A stretch of DNA of 34,986 nucleotides. It comes from an uncultured Coriobacteriaceae bacterium. Its GTDB lineage: Bacteria > Actinomycetota > Coriobacteriia > Coriobacteriales > Coriobacteriaceae. The stretch is taken from positions 1 through 34,986 of the forward strand of contig CASFXG010000010.1 in assembly GCA_949298635.1 (NCBI GenBank), in the 5' to 3' direction. Of this stretch, positions 16,418-23,439 are shown piece by piece (position 1 is the first letter of the stretch; each line of letters starts with the position of its first letter). The notes beneath the pieces were generated by a model that saw only the letters and a program-made list of their open reading frames with translations, searched no databases and had not been told where the DNA came from. The translations under genes and the position numbers were made by a program.

Positions 16418-16499
16418 CACGGATGCTTCGCCGGCCACGCCGTTGCGGGAATTGCGTTGCGCCCGCCGGGCGACCGGGGATGGGAAGGGAAGGTAGATC

Positions 16500-17354
16500 A
16501 TGTTCTGTCCTTATTGCGGCACCCAACTGCCAGACGGTTCGGCCTTTTGCGGCAACTGCGGCAAGCCGCTGAGCCAGCAGCCGGCGGGCAACGCGGCTCC
16601 CGCTGCGCAGCCCGCTGGCATGCCGCCCGCGCCGGCACCCCAGCCGGGAAACGTGCCTCCCGCGCCGGCACCCCAGCCCGGAAACGTGCCGCCCGCGACG
16701 CCCCCAGACTTCAACCAGCAGACCCCGTTCGATGCCAAGCCCGCCAAGAAGCCGTTCCAAGTGACGCGTGGCATGACGATCGGTATCCTCGCAGTTGCGG
16801 TCGTCGCCGTGGTGGCTATTGTCCTCGCGGTGACCGGCGTTTTCGGCGGCGGTGGCGCGGGCGAGTCGAGCGCTAACGGTGTTGCCGACAGGCTCGGCGG
16901 CCTATACAACAATCTGGTTCAGAGCGATTTTGATAGCGATGCGTTCGAGTCCTTCGGCAACGGAATGCTCGACCTGCTTCCCGAGCAGCTGGTAGATGGA
17001 CAGCTCGAAAGCATGGGCTACGATTCCCGCGAAGACTTCTCTGAAGACATCGGGGAACAATACGGCTATGGGATGTCGTATTACGGCAATGTCCTCAGCT
17101 ATATGACGATCGAATTCGACATCACGACCGGCGATGCGCTCGACGACACTCAGCTCTACAATATAAACACCCAGCTTGAACAGTATGGCCTCGAGGCAAC
17201 CAGCGGCTTTTTGCTCGAGGCTTCCATTTCGGCGACGCTCACGGAGGATTACAACGGCTATAGCGCCGGTGAGCAGGAGTCTACTGAAACAAGCACGGGA
17301 ATGGCTGCCGTAGAGATCGATGGTCGCTGGTACTTGTATCCCGGCGTGTATTAA
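16500..17354 (+). CDS. zinc-ribbon single-helix membrane protein, paralogue 1
   Basis: A 284-residue protein beginning with a zinc ribbon (CPYC at 3-6, CGNC at 17-20). A Pro/Ala-rich linker to about 85 holds two exact 11-residue repeats APAPQPGNVPP (44-54 and 55-65). One hydrophobic helix (~92-113) ends in VTGVFGGGG. A C-terminal domain of ~165 residues follows, predicted outside the cell, rich in Asp/Glu/Tyr and Gly, ending DGRWYLYPGVY. GGAAGG precedes the ATG. The C-terminal domain has the look of a DUF4854/lumazine-like accessory domain, but I do not recognise it with certainty. It is about 35-40% similar by eye to the next gene. Function unknown. Confidence 0.75.
   Translation: MFCPYCGTQLPDGSAFCGNCGKPLSQQPAGNAAPAAQPAGMPPAPAPQPGNVPPAPAPQPGNVPPATPPDFNQQTPFDAKPAKKPFQVTRGMTIGILAVAVVAVVAIVLAVTGVFGGGGAGESSANGVADRLGGLYNNLVQSDFDSDAFESFGNGMLDLLPEQLVDGQLESMGYDSREDFSEDIGEQYGYGMSYYGNVLSYMTIEFDITTGDALDDTQLYNINTQLEQYGLEATSGFLLEASISATLTEDYNGYSAGEQESTETSTGMAAVEIDGRWYLYPGVY
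16629..16694 (+). repeat. two 33-base tandem repeats inside the linker of paralogue 1
   Basis: The linker sequence APAPQPGNVPP is coded twice in a row, with only third-position differences. Such Pro-rich repeats change number readily by slippage and set the distance between ribbon and membrane. Confidence 0.7.
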
Positions 17355-17387
17355 CGTGCTGAACTAGCTATAGTTCTGAGCGATGAG

Positions 17388-17425
17388 CCCGGGAGTCGGA
17401 TGGATGTGCCGGCTTCCGGGTTTTT
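17388..17425 (+). terminator. Rho-independent terminator after paralogue 1
   Basis: A 12-base stem CCCGGGAGTCGG (17388-17399) pairs with CCGGCTTCCGGG (17409-17420), with two G-U pairs, a 9-base loop and then TTTTT (17421-17425). It fits a classical intrinsic terminator and shows that the next zinc-ribbon gene has its own promoter. Confidence 0.85.
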
Positions 17426-17608
17426 GCATGTGGCTCCGTGGGCGGCGTTGGAAGCCCTTTCAAAGAATTAACCGGGAACCGGCTGTAAATGTAGTTACAC
17501 TAGTAGCACGTACGGCTAGGGGTTTCGCGACCGCTGTGCCGAGGTATGGCGAGCATGCATGGCCTGTTTGGCGTGAGGCGCTGCAGCGGCTGCGAGAAAG
17601 GGGTACCC

Positions 17609-18475
17609 ATGTTCTGTCCCTACTGTGGCACACAACTACCCGACGGCGCGGCCTTTTGCGGCACCTGCGGCAAGCCGGTGGGGAAGCAGTCGGCCGTCGC
17701 CGCGGCCCCCTCCGAACAGTCGGCTCCCGGGGTTCCCGCTGGCATATCGGCTGTGCCTGTTTCCCAAGCGACGGCTCCTGTGCCGCAGCCCGGCTACATC
17801 CCGTCGGCGCAGTCTTCGACGCCGCCGGATTTCAACCAAACTCCCGTCGTCGTCCAGGGCGCCAAGAGACCCTTCCGGGTGACGCGCGGCATGACGATCG
17901 GCGTGCTTGCGGCGGCAGCGGTTGTCGCCGTGGCGATCATCGCGTTCGCCGTGACCGGGATCTTTGGCGGTAGCGGCGCGAACAGCCCTGAGGGCGTGGC
18001 CAACAGGTTGGGAGCCGTATACACCGATCTGCTCCAGAGCGACTTCGATGAAGCTGCGCTCACGAGATTCGGCAATGATGCGCTCGATCTTTTGCATCCT
18101 TCGATGGTGGAGGAATCCATCAGAAGCACGGGCTACCACAGCCGCGATGAGTACGCGGAGGGTTTCGGCGAACGATACGGCTCTGCCTTTGCCAGCCTTG
18201 GCAGCATCTCTGAGTACGTCGACTTCACCGTCGATATCAGAGTGGGCGACAAACTTACCAGCTACCAGCTTGCGACCGTGAACGATTCCCTTGCTCGATA
18301 TGGGATTGAGGCGACGGATGGCTACAAGCTTGGCGGCACGATGACCGCAACGGTGCTGCGGGACTTCATGGGCTACAGCGCCGGCGACGTCGAAACGACC
18401 GACATGAGCTCGACGGGCATCATCGTTGTCAAGATCGACGGCAGCTGGTATCTGGTTACCGACATGTATGTGTAG
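17609..18475 (+). CDS. zinc-ribbon single-helix membrane protein, paralogue 2
   Basis: A 288-residue tandem paralogue of the preceding gene. Both start MFCPYCGTQLPDG and continue AFCG-x-CGKP, both have a Pro-rich linker ending in TPPDFNQ, the helix starts RGMTIG in both, and the C-terminal domain ends GSWYLVTDMYV versus GRWYLYPGVY. The start is ATG 17609 after AAAGGGG. The frame is open farther upstream, but that part is out of line with the paralogue. The linker here lacks the 11-residue repeats. The two copies are divergent enough that the duplication is old. Function unknown; a surface sensor or accessory protein for the neighbouring M4-VWA protein is possible. Confidence 0.78.
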   Translation: MFCPYCGTQLPDGAAFCGTCGKPVGKQSAVAAAPSEQSAPGVPAGISAVPVSQATAPVPQPGYIPSAQSSTPPDFNQTPVVVQGAKRPFRVTRGMTIGVLAAAAVVAVAIIAFAVTGIFGGSGANSPEGVANRLGAVYTDLLQSDFDEAALTRFGNDALDLLHPSMVEESIRSTGYHSRDEYAEGFGERYGSAFASLGSISEYVDFTVDIRVGDKLTSYQLATVNDSLARYGIEATDGYKLGGTMTATVLRDFMGYSAGDVETTDMSSTGIIVVKIDGSWYLVTDMYV

Positions 18476-18490
18476 CGCAGGCTAAGTTGT

Positions 18491-18629
18491 TCGCGCTGCG
18501 GGGGAGGGGGCGTAAAATTACCCCAGGGGTTTTTTGACATGACATGATTCGATAACTCTACCGAAGAGCATGCTCGGCATGTCATGTCAAAAAACCCCTG
18601 GGGTAATTTTACCTGCCCCCGCAGCGCGA
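18491..18629. repeat. long inverted repeat, palindrome family 1, copy A
   Basis: The inner arms (18512-18546 and 18578-18612, 35 bases each) are perfectly complementary. Reading inward they are GTAAAATTACCCC, AGGGG, TTTTTT, then GACATGACATG. A second 14-base stem TCGCGCTGCGGGGG extends outward to 18491 and 18629, separated from the inner stem by a small bulge. The 31-base loop contains AACTCTAC (18554-18561). It sits between convergent genes, 15 bases after the stop of paralogue 2 and 11 bases before the stop of the C39 gene. Confidence 0.9.
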
Positions 18630-18640
18630 TTGGCTGTGCT

Positions 18641-19855
18641 CTACAGGCTGAAGGTCCAGCAGACGCTGGCCTGCGAGAGCACGAATTTCAGATCCCATTT
18701 CTGCGCGGAACGATAGCTGCTATTCGGGTCGTGCATGTTGACCATGCCGGAGTCGTCGATACCGTACAGGATGATGAAGTGGCCGACCGTCGTGAAGTAT
18801 CCGGGGTTCAGGACGCAGACCACAGGTTCGCCTGCACGCAATGCAGAGATGATCTCGGAGGTCGAATTGGGGTTTATGGCGGTTCCAGTGATCCCGAGGA
18901 GCGCCGCGCCGTCTGTCATGAACGCGTGCTCGGTTGCGCCTGTAGGGGCGAAGTTGTGCTCGTCTGCGAAGGCGCACATGTCGCCGGCGTCCATGTCGGT
19001 GTTCCCGGTAAGATAGATATAGATCATGGCAAGACAGGTGGGGCCGCATCCATTGCGCTCGACGGTTCCTCCCGCATAGGGCTTGCTGGACCAAGCGGGA
19101 TCGGTCTGGTAGAGATAGGGCAAGCTGCCCTGCTCCCATTCCTCGCGCGGGGTGGATGCGGGGATTTGGGCTGCCGTCTTCGCCGGGATGTTGAGCAGCG
19201 ACGCCTCCGCCTCCGTTGCGAGGCCGATGCCATCTACGAAGAATACGGTCGAAAGCAGCGTGAGGATGCCCGCGCCCACAAGCGCGCAGCGCACGACCAC
19301 GGGAACTCTGAGTGCGGGCTGGGTGCGCCCCGAGGACCAACCGAGGGTGCCGTAGCGCATCGAGCCGAGGGAGCGGCGGCCGCGGCCCAGGCTGTTGCGA
19401 GACGGGTAGCCGGTACCTCTGTGCCCACGATGAAGAAGCCGGGAAATGGCGCTCGCCAGCGCAGAGATGAGTGCAACCGGTATGGCGATGATGATGCCGA
19501 GGGTGTTCAACGCAGGGTTTCTCGTGGGACGGGAGGTCGGCCGCATGCCGCCCCGGTGAGCTCTGCTACTCCCGTTTCGCTGCCTGGGCGGGCGGTGCTG
19601 TGCGTCTACCTGCCGATGCTGCGCGCGCTGCTGCGGGGCGGGGTGCCGCGGCTGCGAGCCCTGAGACGGGCGCGGCCTTTGCCGTTGTTCCCGCGTGTCG
19701 TATTCGGACGGGATATCTTGCCTGCGATAGGTGGCAAGCCGCGCAGAACGCAGCGTGGGCTGTCCGGCTCCGGTATACCGAGCGCGATTCGTGGGCGTGC
19801 CGACGCGAGGCTCGTCCCGCCCGTCGTATTGTGATGCGCCTGTGTTCCGAGCCAC
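18641..19855 (-). CDS. membrane-anchored C39-like cysteine peptidase
   Basis: A 404-residue protein. The N-terminal ~110 residues are Arg/Gln/Pro-rich and would be cytoplasmic. Hydrophobic segments are at about 117-136 (LNTLGIIIAIPVALISALAS) and 185-206. The C-terminal ~180 residues resemble the peptidase C39_2 fold: RNGCGPTCLAM with the probable nucleophile C270, GHFIILYGID with H359, and MHDPNS with D376. The GTG start at 19853-19855 has AAGGGA upstream. No ABC transporter or bacteriocin precursor gene is next to it, so it is more like the stand-alone cell-surface C39_2 proteins than a bacteriocin leader peptidase. It is convergent with the zinc-ribbon genes; a functional link is possible but unproved. 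Confidence 0.8.
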   Translation of the reverse strand: MARNTGASQYDGRDEPRVGTPTNRARYTGAGQPTLRSARLATYRRQDIPSEYDTREQRQRPRPSQGSQPRHPAPQQRAQHRQVDAQHRPPRQRNGSSRAHRGGMRPTSRPTRNPALNTLGIIIAIPVALISALASAISRLLHRGHRGTGYPSRNSLGRGRRSLGSMRYGTLGWSSGRTQPALRVPVVVRCALVGAGILTLLSTVFFVDGIGLATEAEASLLNIPAKTAAQIPASTPREEWEQGSLPYLYQTDPAWSSKPYAGGTVERNGCGPTCLAMIYIYLTGNTDMDAGDMCAFADEHNFAPTGATEHAFMTDGAALLGITGTAINPNSTSEIISALRAGEPVVCVLNPGYFTTVGHFIILYGIDDSGMVNMHDPNSSYRSAQKWDLKFVLSQASVCWTFSL

Positions 19856-19962
19856 GTTGCGTTCCCTTCAAGCAAATGCGGCTACCTGCAGCATCGTACC
19901 GCAACTGCCATGATATCGAAAACAGGAAGGCGCCGGGTTGTTTTGAAACCGCGCGCCAAGGG

Positions 19963-19968
19963 CATAAT
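19963..19968 (+). promoter_or_regulatory. candidate -10 for the phospholipase-like gene
   Basis: CATAAT at 19963-19968, with TTTTGA 16 bases upstream as a weak -35, 34 bases before the ATG. It is the best promoter-like pair in the divergent region 19856-20001. Confidence 0.35.
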
Positions 19969-20001
19969 GAACCCGGACAACGCGACCTGAAAGGGGATCA
20001 T

Positions 20002-20946
20002 ATGCCCGCCCTGATCACGCATCATCTGTTTGGCGAGGAAAGCATCGACCGGCTTCCTGCCGGCGTCATCGGTACCGACGAGGAGCGCCTCGCGTTCCTC
20101 TTGGCAAACCAGGGGCCGGATCCCTATTTCTTCCGCGTGAGGACTCCGCGCACCGCCCAATGCATGGACTTGGCGCGCTCGCTGCACCGCTGCAGGATCT
20201 CTCGGCAGTTCGAGGTGCTCCGCGACGGGGTCTCGCATCTGCGCCAGCACGACGCCCATGTGGGGCGTGCCTTCGTGCTCGGCCTGCTTTCGCACTACGC
20301 GCTCGACCGCGCCGCGCATCCGTTCGTGTATGCCCAGCAATGGGGCGTGCAGGAGACGGATGAGAGCCTGCAGAGTGCCGCAAACCAGGTCCACGCGATT
20401 ATCGAGGGCGATATCGATGTGCTGATGCTGCAGCTCAAGCGCAACGGAGCGACTACCGAGGATTACCCGCCGGAGGGCGAGCTCGTCACCACCGAACGCA
20501 TCAACAAGGTCGCGGGCACACTCATGAGCTATGCGGCGTTCAGCGTATACGGTATCGAGCTGGGCGCACCGGAGTACGGTGGAGCCGTTGCGGACATGAA
20601 GCTTGCGTACCGTATGGTCGAGCCTGCCGGGTCGCTGCAGTGCCAGCTCATCGGGAAGGCCGAGGCTGCCGTGCGCGGGAACTCGATCTTGGCGGCGCTC
20701 GCCCATCGCGTGACGACAGAACCGCCGCTGCGTGCGGGCAACATGGGCAAGCTCGCATGGGAGAACCCCTTCACCGGTGCGGTGAGCAGCGAGAGCTTTC
20801 CCGAGCTCTTCAATCGCGCCCTTGGCGAATATGAGGACGCGGCGGCACGTTTCATTGCTGGGGAGCCGCTTGCGCAGGTGACGCATCATATGAACTACTC
20901 CGGTCGTCCGCTCGGCGAAGACGAGGAATTCGACCGCGAGGAGTAG
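20002..20946 (+). CDS. zinc-dependent phospholipase C family protein
   Basis: A 314-residue protein of the zinc-dependent phospholipase C (S1/P1 nuclease-like) family. Seen: ITHHLFGEESI at the N-terminus, NQGPDPYFFR, and the His/Asp-rich helix segment LGLLSHYALDRAAHPFVYAQ. These are the zinc-ligand positions that recur in this family in Firmicutes and Coriobacteria. The start ATG has AAAGGGG upstream. There is no signal peptide, so it is probably cytoplasmic, which differs from the secreted clostridial toxins. The long in-frame upstream stretch (from 19600) overlaps the opposite gene and is not used. The real substrate is unknown. Confidence 0.8.
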   Translation: MPALITHHLFGEESIDRLPAGVIGTDEERLAFLLANQGPDPYFFRVRTPRTAQCMDLARSLHRCRISRQFEVLRDGVSHLRQHDAHVGRAFVLGLLSHYALDRAAHPFVYAQQWGVQETDESLQSAANQVHAIIEGDIDVLMLQLKRNGATTEDYPPEGELVTTERINKVAGTLMSYAAFSVYGIELGAPEYGGAVADMKLAYRMVEPAGSLQCQLIGKAEAAVRGNSILAALAHRVTTEPPLRAGNMGKLAWENPFTGAVSSESFPELFNRALGEYEDAAARFIAGEPLAQVTHHMNYSGRPLGEDEEFDREE

Positions 20947-20966
20947 CCGTGGCCGAAACGGGGACA

Positions 20967-21067
20967 TGCCCTGCCATTGGGGACGGGGGTTATTGGCTGG
21001 GCAGGGGCGATTGGCATCAAAAAGCGCCCCTGCCCAGCCAATAACCCCCGTCCCCAATGGCAGGGCA
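20967..21067. repeat. perfect 43-bp inverted repeat, palindrome family 2 (copy D)
   Basis: Arms 20967-21009 and 21025-21067 are perfectly complementary over 43 bases, with a 15-base loop. Reading inward the left arm contains CATTGGGGACGGGGG then TTATTGGCTGG. It starts 20 bases after the stop of the phospholipase-like gene. The outer right end, CCAATGGCAGGGCA (21054-21067), is duplicated directly at 21068-21081. Copies of the GGGACGGGGG-TTATTGGCTGG core occur again at 27348-27368. Confidence 0.92.
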
Positions 21068-21081
21068 CCAATGGCAGGGCA
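21054..21081. repeat. 14-base tandem duplication at the edge of copy D
   Basis: CCAATGGCAGGGCA occurs at 21054-21067 and again at 21068-21081, exactly. The first is the outer end of the palindrome's right arm. It looks like slippage or an insertion scar at the element boundary. Confidence 0.8.
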
Positions 21082-21241
21082 GGACTGGCATTTCCAGGAC
21101 ATGGAGCGGCGCCGGAGAACGCATGCGACCCCTTAACGACGTTTTGCCGCACCCCCTGCTTTACCAAATCATGACCGCCGCCAGCCGCGCCCTGGCGTAC
21201 TATTACAAGGTGCGCTTGTGCGCAGAGCCAAGGGGGTCAGG

Positions 21242-22492
21242 ATGAAATACACCAAGCAGGAACGCAACTGGGTCATGTACGACGTGGGCAACTCCGCGCT
21301 CGTGCTGTTCAACACGTCGGTCGTGCCCATTTACTTCGACGCCATCAACACGGCGGCGAATTCCGCGGAGCTCGTCACCGCGTGGGCGAATGCGCAGACC
21401 ATCGCCTCGCTCGTCGTAGCACTCCTCATGCCCATCCTGGGTTCGCTTGCAGACTTCGCCGGGAACAAGATTAAGTTCTTCCTGGGCTTCTTCTTCACGG
21501 GGCTTGTGCTCTGTTTTGCCCAGGCCATCCCCATGGGCGCGATGCCGTTTCTCGTGGTGTATGTCATCTGCACCATCGGCCTCAACTCGTCCATGACGTT
21601 CTACGACGCTATGCTGCCGGATATCACCACCGACGAGCGCATGGATACCGTGTCGAGCTCCGGTTACGCGTGGGGCTACATCGGTTCATGCGTGCCGTTC
21701 ATCGTGTGCATTGCGCTCATTCTGGGCGGCCCTGCGGCGCTTAACCTCGACATGCTGCTGTGCGTACGCGTGTCGTTCGTCATCACCGGCATCTGGTGGC
21801 TTACCTTCACGCTGCCGCTCGTGCGCACCTACAAGCAGCGCTATTCGAAGGAGCTCGCTCCCGGCGAGACGTTTGGGAGCGAGGTCATGAAGACCTTCCG
21901 CGGCCTGGGCGTCACCATGCGCCGCATCGCCCAGGACAAGGCGATTCTCATCTACATGATTGCGTTCTTCTTCTACATCGACGGCGTGCACACGGTTATC
22001 TCTATGGCCACGACGTACGGCACGTCGCTTGGCATCGACTCGACGCAGCTCATCCTCGCACTTCTGGTCACGCAGTTCGTGGCCTTCCCCTCGGCCATCG
22101 CCTATGGCAAGCTCTCGGGGAAGTACGGGACGCTTCGCATGATCATCATCGCTGTGGTGGCGTACGTGGCGATCGTACTCTTCGCGGCCTTCTTCCTGAA
22201 GACCGCCGTCGAGTTCTGGATTCTCGCGGTGGCGGTCGGCCTGTTCCAAGGCGGCATCCAGGCGCTTTCGCGCAGCTATTTCGGCAAGCTCATTCCCAAG
22301 GAGCGCTCGAACGAATATTACGGCTTCTTCGATATCTTCGGCCGCTATGCATCTGTTATGGGAACTCTGCTAGTATCTGTCGTGACATCGCTCACGGGGG
22401 ATGCTTCTTTAGGAGTGCTTTCCATCGGGATCCTGCTCATCGTGGGCCTTGTTATGCTCATCAGGCTTTCCCGCATCAAGGGCATGGCATAG
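21242..22492 (+). CDS. UMF1-family MFS transporter
   Basis: A 416-residue membrane protein of the major facilitator superfamily, UMF1 (Atg22-like) branch. Seen: the family N-terminus ERNWVMYDVGNSALVLF, NSSMTFYDAMLPDI, GYAWGYIGSC, and near the C-terminus FQGGIQALSRSYFGKLIP followed by YYGFFDIFGRYASVMG, with about 11-12 hydrophobic helices. ATG 21242 follows AAGGGGG; a GTG at 21218 is an unlikely alternative. Family members are putative permeases of poorly known substrate. It stands alone, with copy D of the palindromes upstream and a strong terminator downstream. Confidence 0.88.
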   Translation: MKYTKQERNWVMYDVGNSALVLFNTSVVPIYFDAINTAANSAELVTAWANAQTIASLVVALLMPILGSLADFAGNKIKFFLGFFFTGLVLCFAQAIPMGAMPFLVVYVICTIGLNSSMTFYDAMLPDITTDERMDTVSSSGYAWGYIGSCVPFIVCIALILGGPAALNLDMLLCVRVSFVITGIWWLTFTLPLVRTYKQRYSKELAPGETFGSEVMKTFRGLGVTMRRIAQDKAILIYMIAFFFYIDGVHTVISMATTYGTSLGIDSTQLILALLVTQFVAFPSAIAYGKLSGKYGTLRMIIIAVVAYVAIVLFAAFFLKTAVEFWILAVAVGLFQGGIQALSRSYFGKLIPKERSNEYYGFFDIFGRYASVMGTLLVSVVTSLTGDASLGVLSIGILLIVGLVMLIRLSRIKGMA

Positions 22493-22527
22493 GAACCGGG
22501 CGCGACGGTTTCAGACGCTGTGATGTG

Positions 22528-22556
22528 ACGGGGCGCCTTCGGGTGCCCCGTTTTTT
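22528..22556 (+). terminator. Rho-independent terminator after the MFS gene
   Basis: A ten-base stem ACGGGGCGCC with GGTGCCCCGT (one G-U pair) closed by a TTCG tetraloop, then TTTTTT (22551-22556). Classical terminator. Confidence 0.93.
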
Positions 22557-22569
22557 GCGAGATGGCGAT

Positions 22570-22727
22570 GGGTTTGGTTGGGGACGGGTTCGCCGGGAGC
22601 GGCATGTAAAATTACCCCAGGGGTTTTTTAACATGGCGTGCTGGGCGAGCTTTTAGTAGAGTTGCTGCGCCATGTTAAAAAACCCCTGGGGTAATTTTAC
22701 ATGCCGCCCCAGTCCCCAACCAAACCC
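22570..22727. repeat. long inverted repeat, palindrome family 1, copy B
   Basis: The inner arms 22601-22638 and 22668-22705 (38 bases) are perfectly complementary and share GTAAAATTACCCC-AGGGG-TTTTTT with copy A. Outside them, after an unequal bulge, 16 more bases GGGTTTGGTTGGGGAC (22570-22585) pair with 22712-22727. The 29-base loop contains GTAGAGTT (22656-22663), the complement of AACTCTAC in the loop of copy A, so the two copies lie in opposite orientation. It lies between the MFS terminator and the QueT gene. Confidence 0.92.
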
Positions 22728-22733
22728 AGCTCG

Positions 22734-22777
22734 ATGAGCATGAAGTAAAGCCCTCCAACAGATAGGTGTATGCTCAT
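22734..22777 (+). promoter_or_regulatory. hairpin that would hide the start of the QueT gene
   Basis: ATGAGCAT (22734-22741) is the exact complement of ATGCTCAT (22770-22777), which covers both possible ATG codons of the gene. The loop of 28 bases holds the AGGTG ribosome site. It does not match the preQ1 riboswitch classes I know. It may give translational control, or be chance. Confidence 0.35.
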
Positions 22778-23363
22778 GAAATCGAATGAAATCGCCCAGG
22801 TGGGTGTCATCGCCGCGGTATATGCGGCATGCACCCTCATCGCCCTGCTCTTTTTGGGAAGTCTTGCCTGGGGGCCGGTGCAATTCCGCGTTTCCGAGGC
22901 TCTCTGCGTGCTCGCGCTCTTCACGCCTGCCGCCGTGCCCGGTCTCACACTCGGGTGCGCCATCGCCAACATCGCCAACATCGCGTTCTCGGGTACGGGG
23001 ATGCTGGGTCTCCTCGACGTCGTCTTCGGTTCGCTTGCAACCTGTGCGGGGGCGGCGTTTACGTGGAAGATGCGGGAGCGTCCTGCGGTCGCGCTTGCGG
23101 GCCCTGTCATTGCCAACGCGCTCATCGTGCCCGTCTACCTGCCCATTCTGCTCCAGGCGACCGGATTTTACACCATCCCGTTCACCTCGATATCGCTCGA
23201 CGGGGCATGGCCGTTCATGTATCTCTTCGGGCTTGTCGCGACGGGTGTCGGCGAAGCGGTTATCATGTATGTACTGGGGTACCCATTAGGCAAGTCGCTT
23301 GCCCGCACGCCGTACTTCAAGGCTTCGTCGCCCTTCGCCCACGCGCGAGAATCCGTGCGATAG
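22776..23363 (+). CDS. queT: QueT-family queuosine-precursor transporter S component
   Basis: A 195-residue membrane protein of the QueT/DUF988 family: IAQVGVIAAVYAACTLIALL, then GPVQFRVSEALCVLALFTP, the family signature, followed by four or so helices. QueT proteins are substrate-binding S components of ECF transporters that take up queuosine precursors such as preQ1; the energising A and T subunits are not in this window and would be shared. The ATG at 22776 is preferred because AGGTG lies seven bases upstream and homologues begin like this; ATG 22770 is also in frame. It follows palindrome copy B by 48 bases. A glycosyltransferase gene starts 76 bases downstream. Confidence 0.82.
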   Translation: MKSNEIAQVGVIAAVYAACTLIALLFLGSLAWGPVQFRVSEALCVLALFTPAAVPGLTLGCAIANIANIAFSGTGMLGLLDVVFGSLATCAGAAFTWKMRERPAVALAGPVIANALIVPVYLPILLQATGFYTIPFTSISLDGAWPFMYLFGLVATGVGEAVIMYVLGYPLGKSLARTPYFKASSPFAHARESVR

Positions 23364-23439
23364 CACGGCGACGAGCCGTCCCGCAACGGGGCACGCGCGC
23401 GGCGGCCAGTGGCTCGTGAGCAGCAAGGGACGTGGTAAC

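Noticed and set aside
18512-18612. Copy A as an ordinary bidirectional Rho-independent terminator
   Set aside because: The T6 and A6 runs are inside the paired arms, not after the stem, and the arms continue far beyond; shared loops with other copies point to a repeat family, though a terminating effect is not excluded.
22728-22775. preQ1 riboswitch before queT
   Set aside because: The interval after the palindrome is short and lacks the class I hairpin with A-rich tail and the class II pattern; only a simple hairpin is seen.
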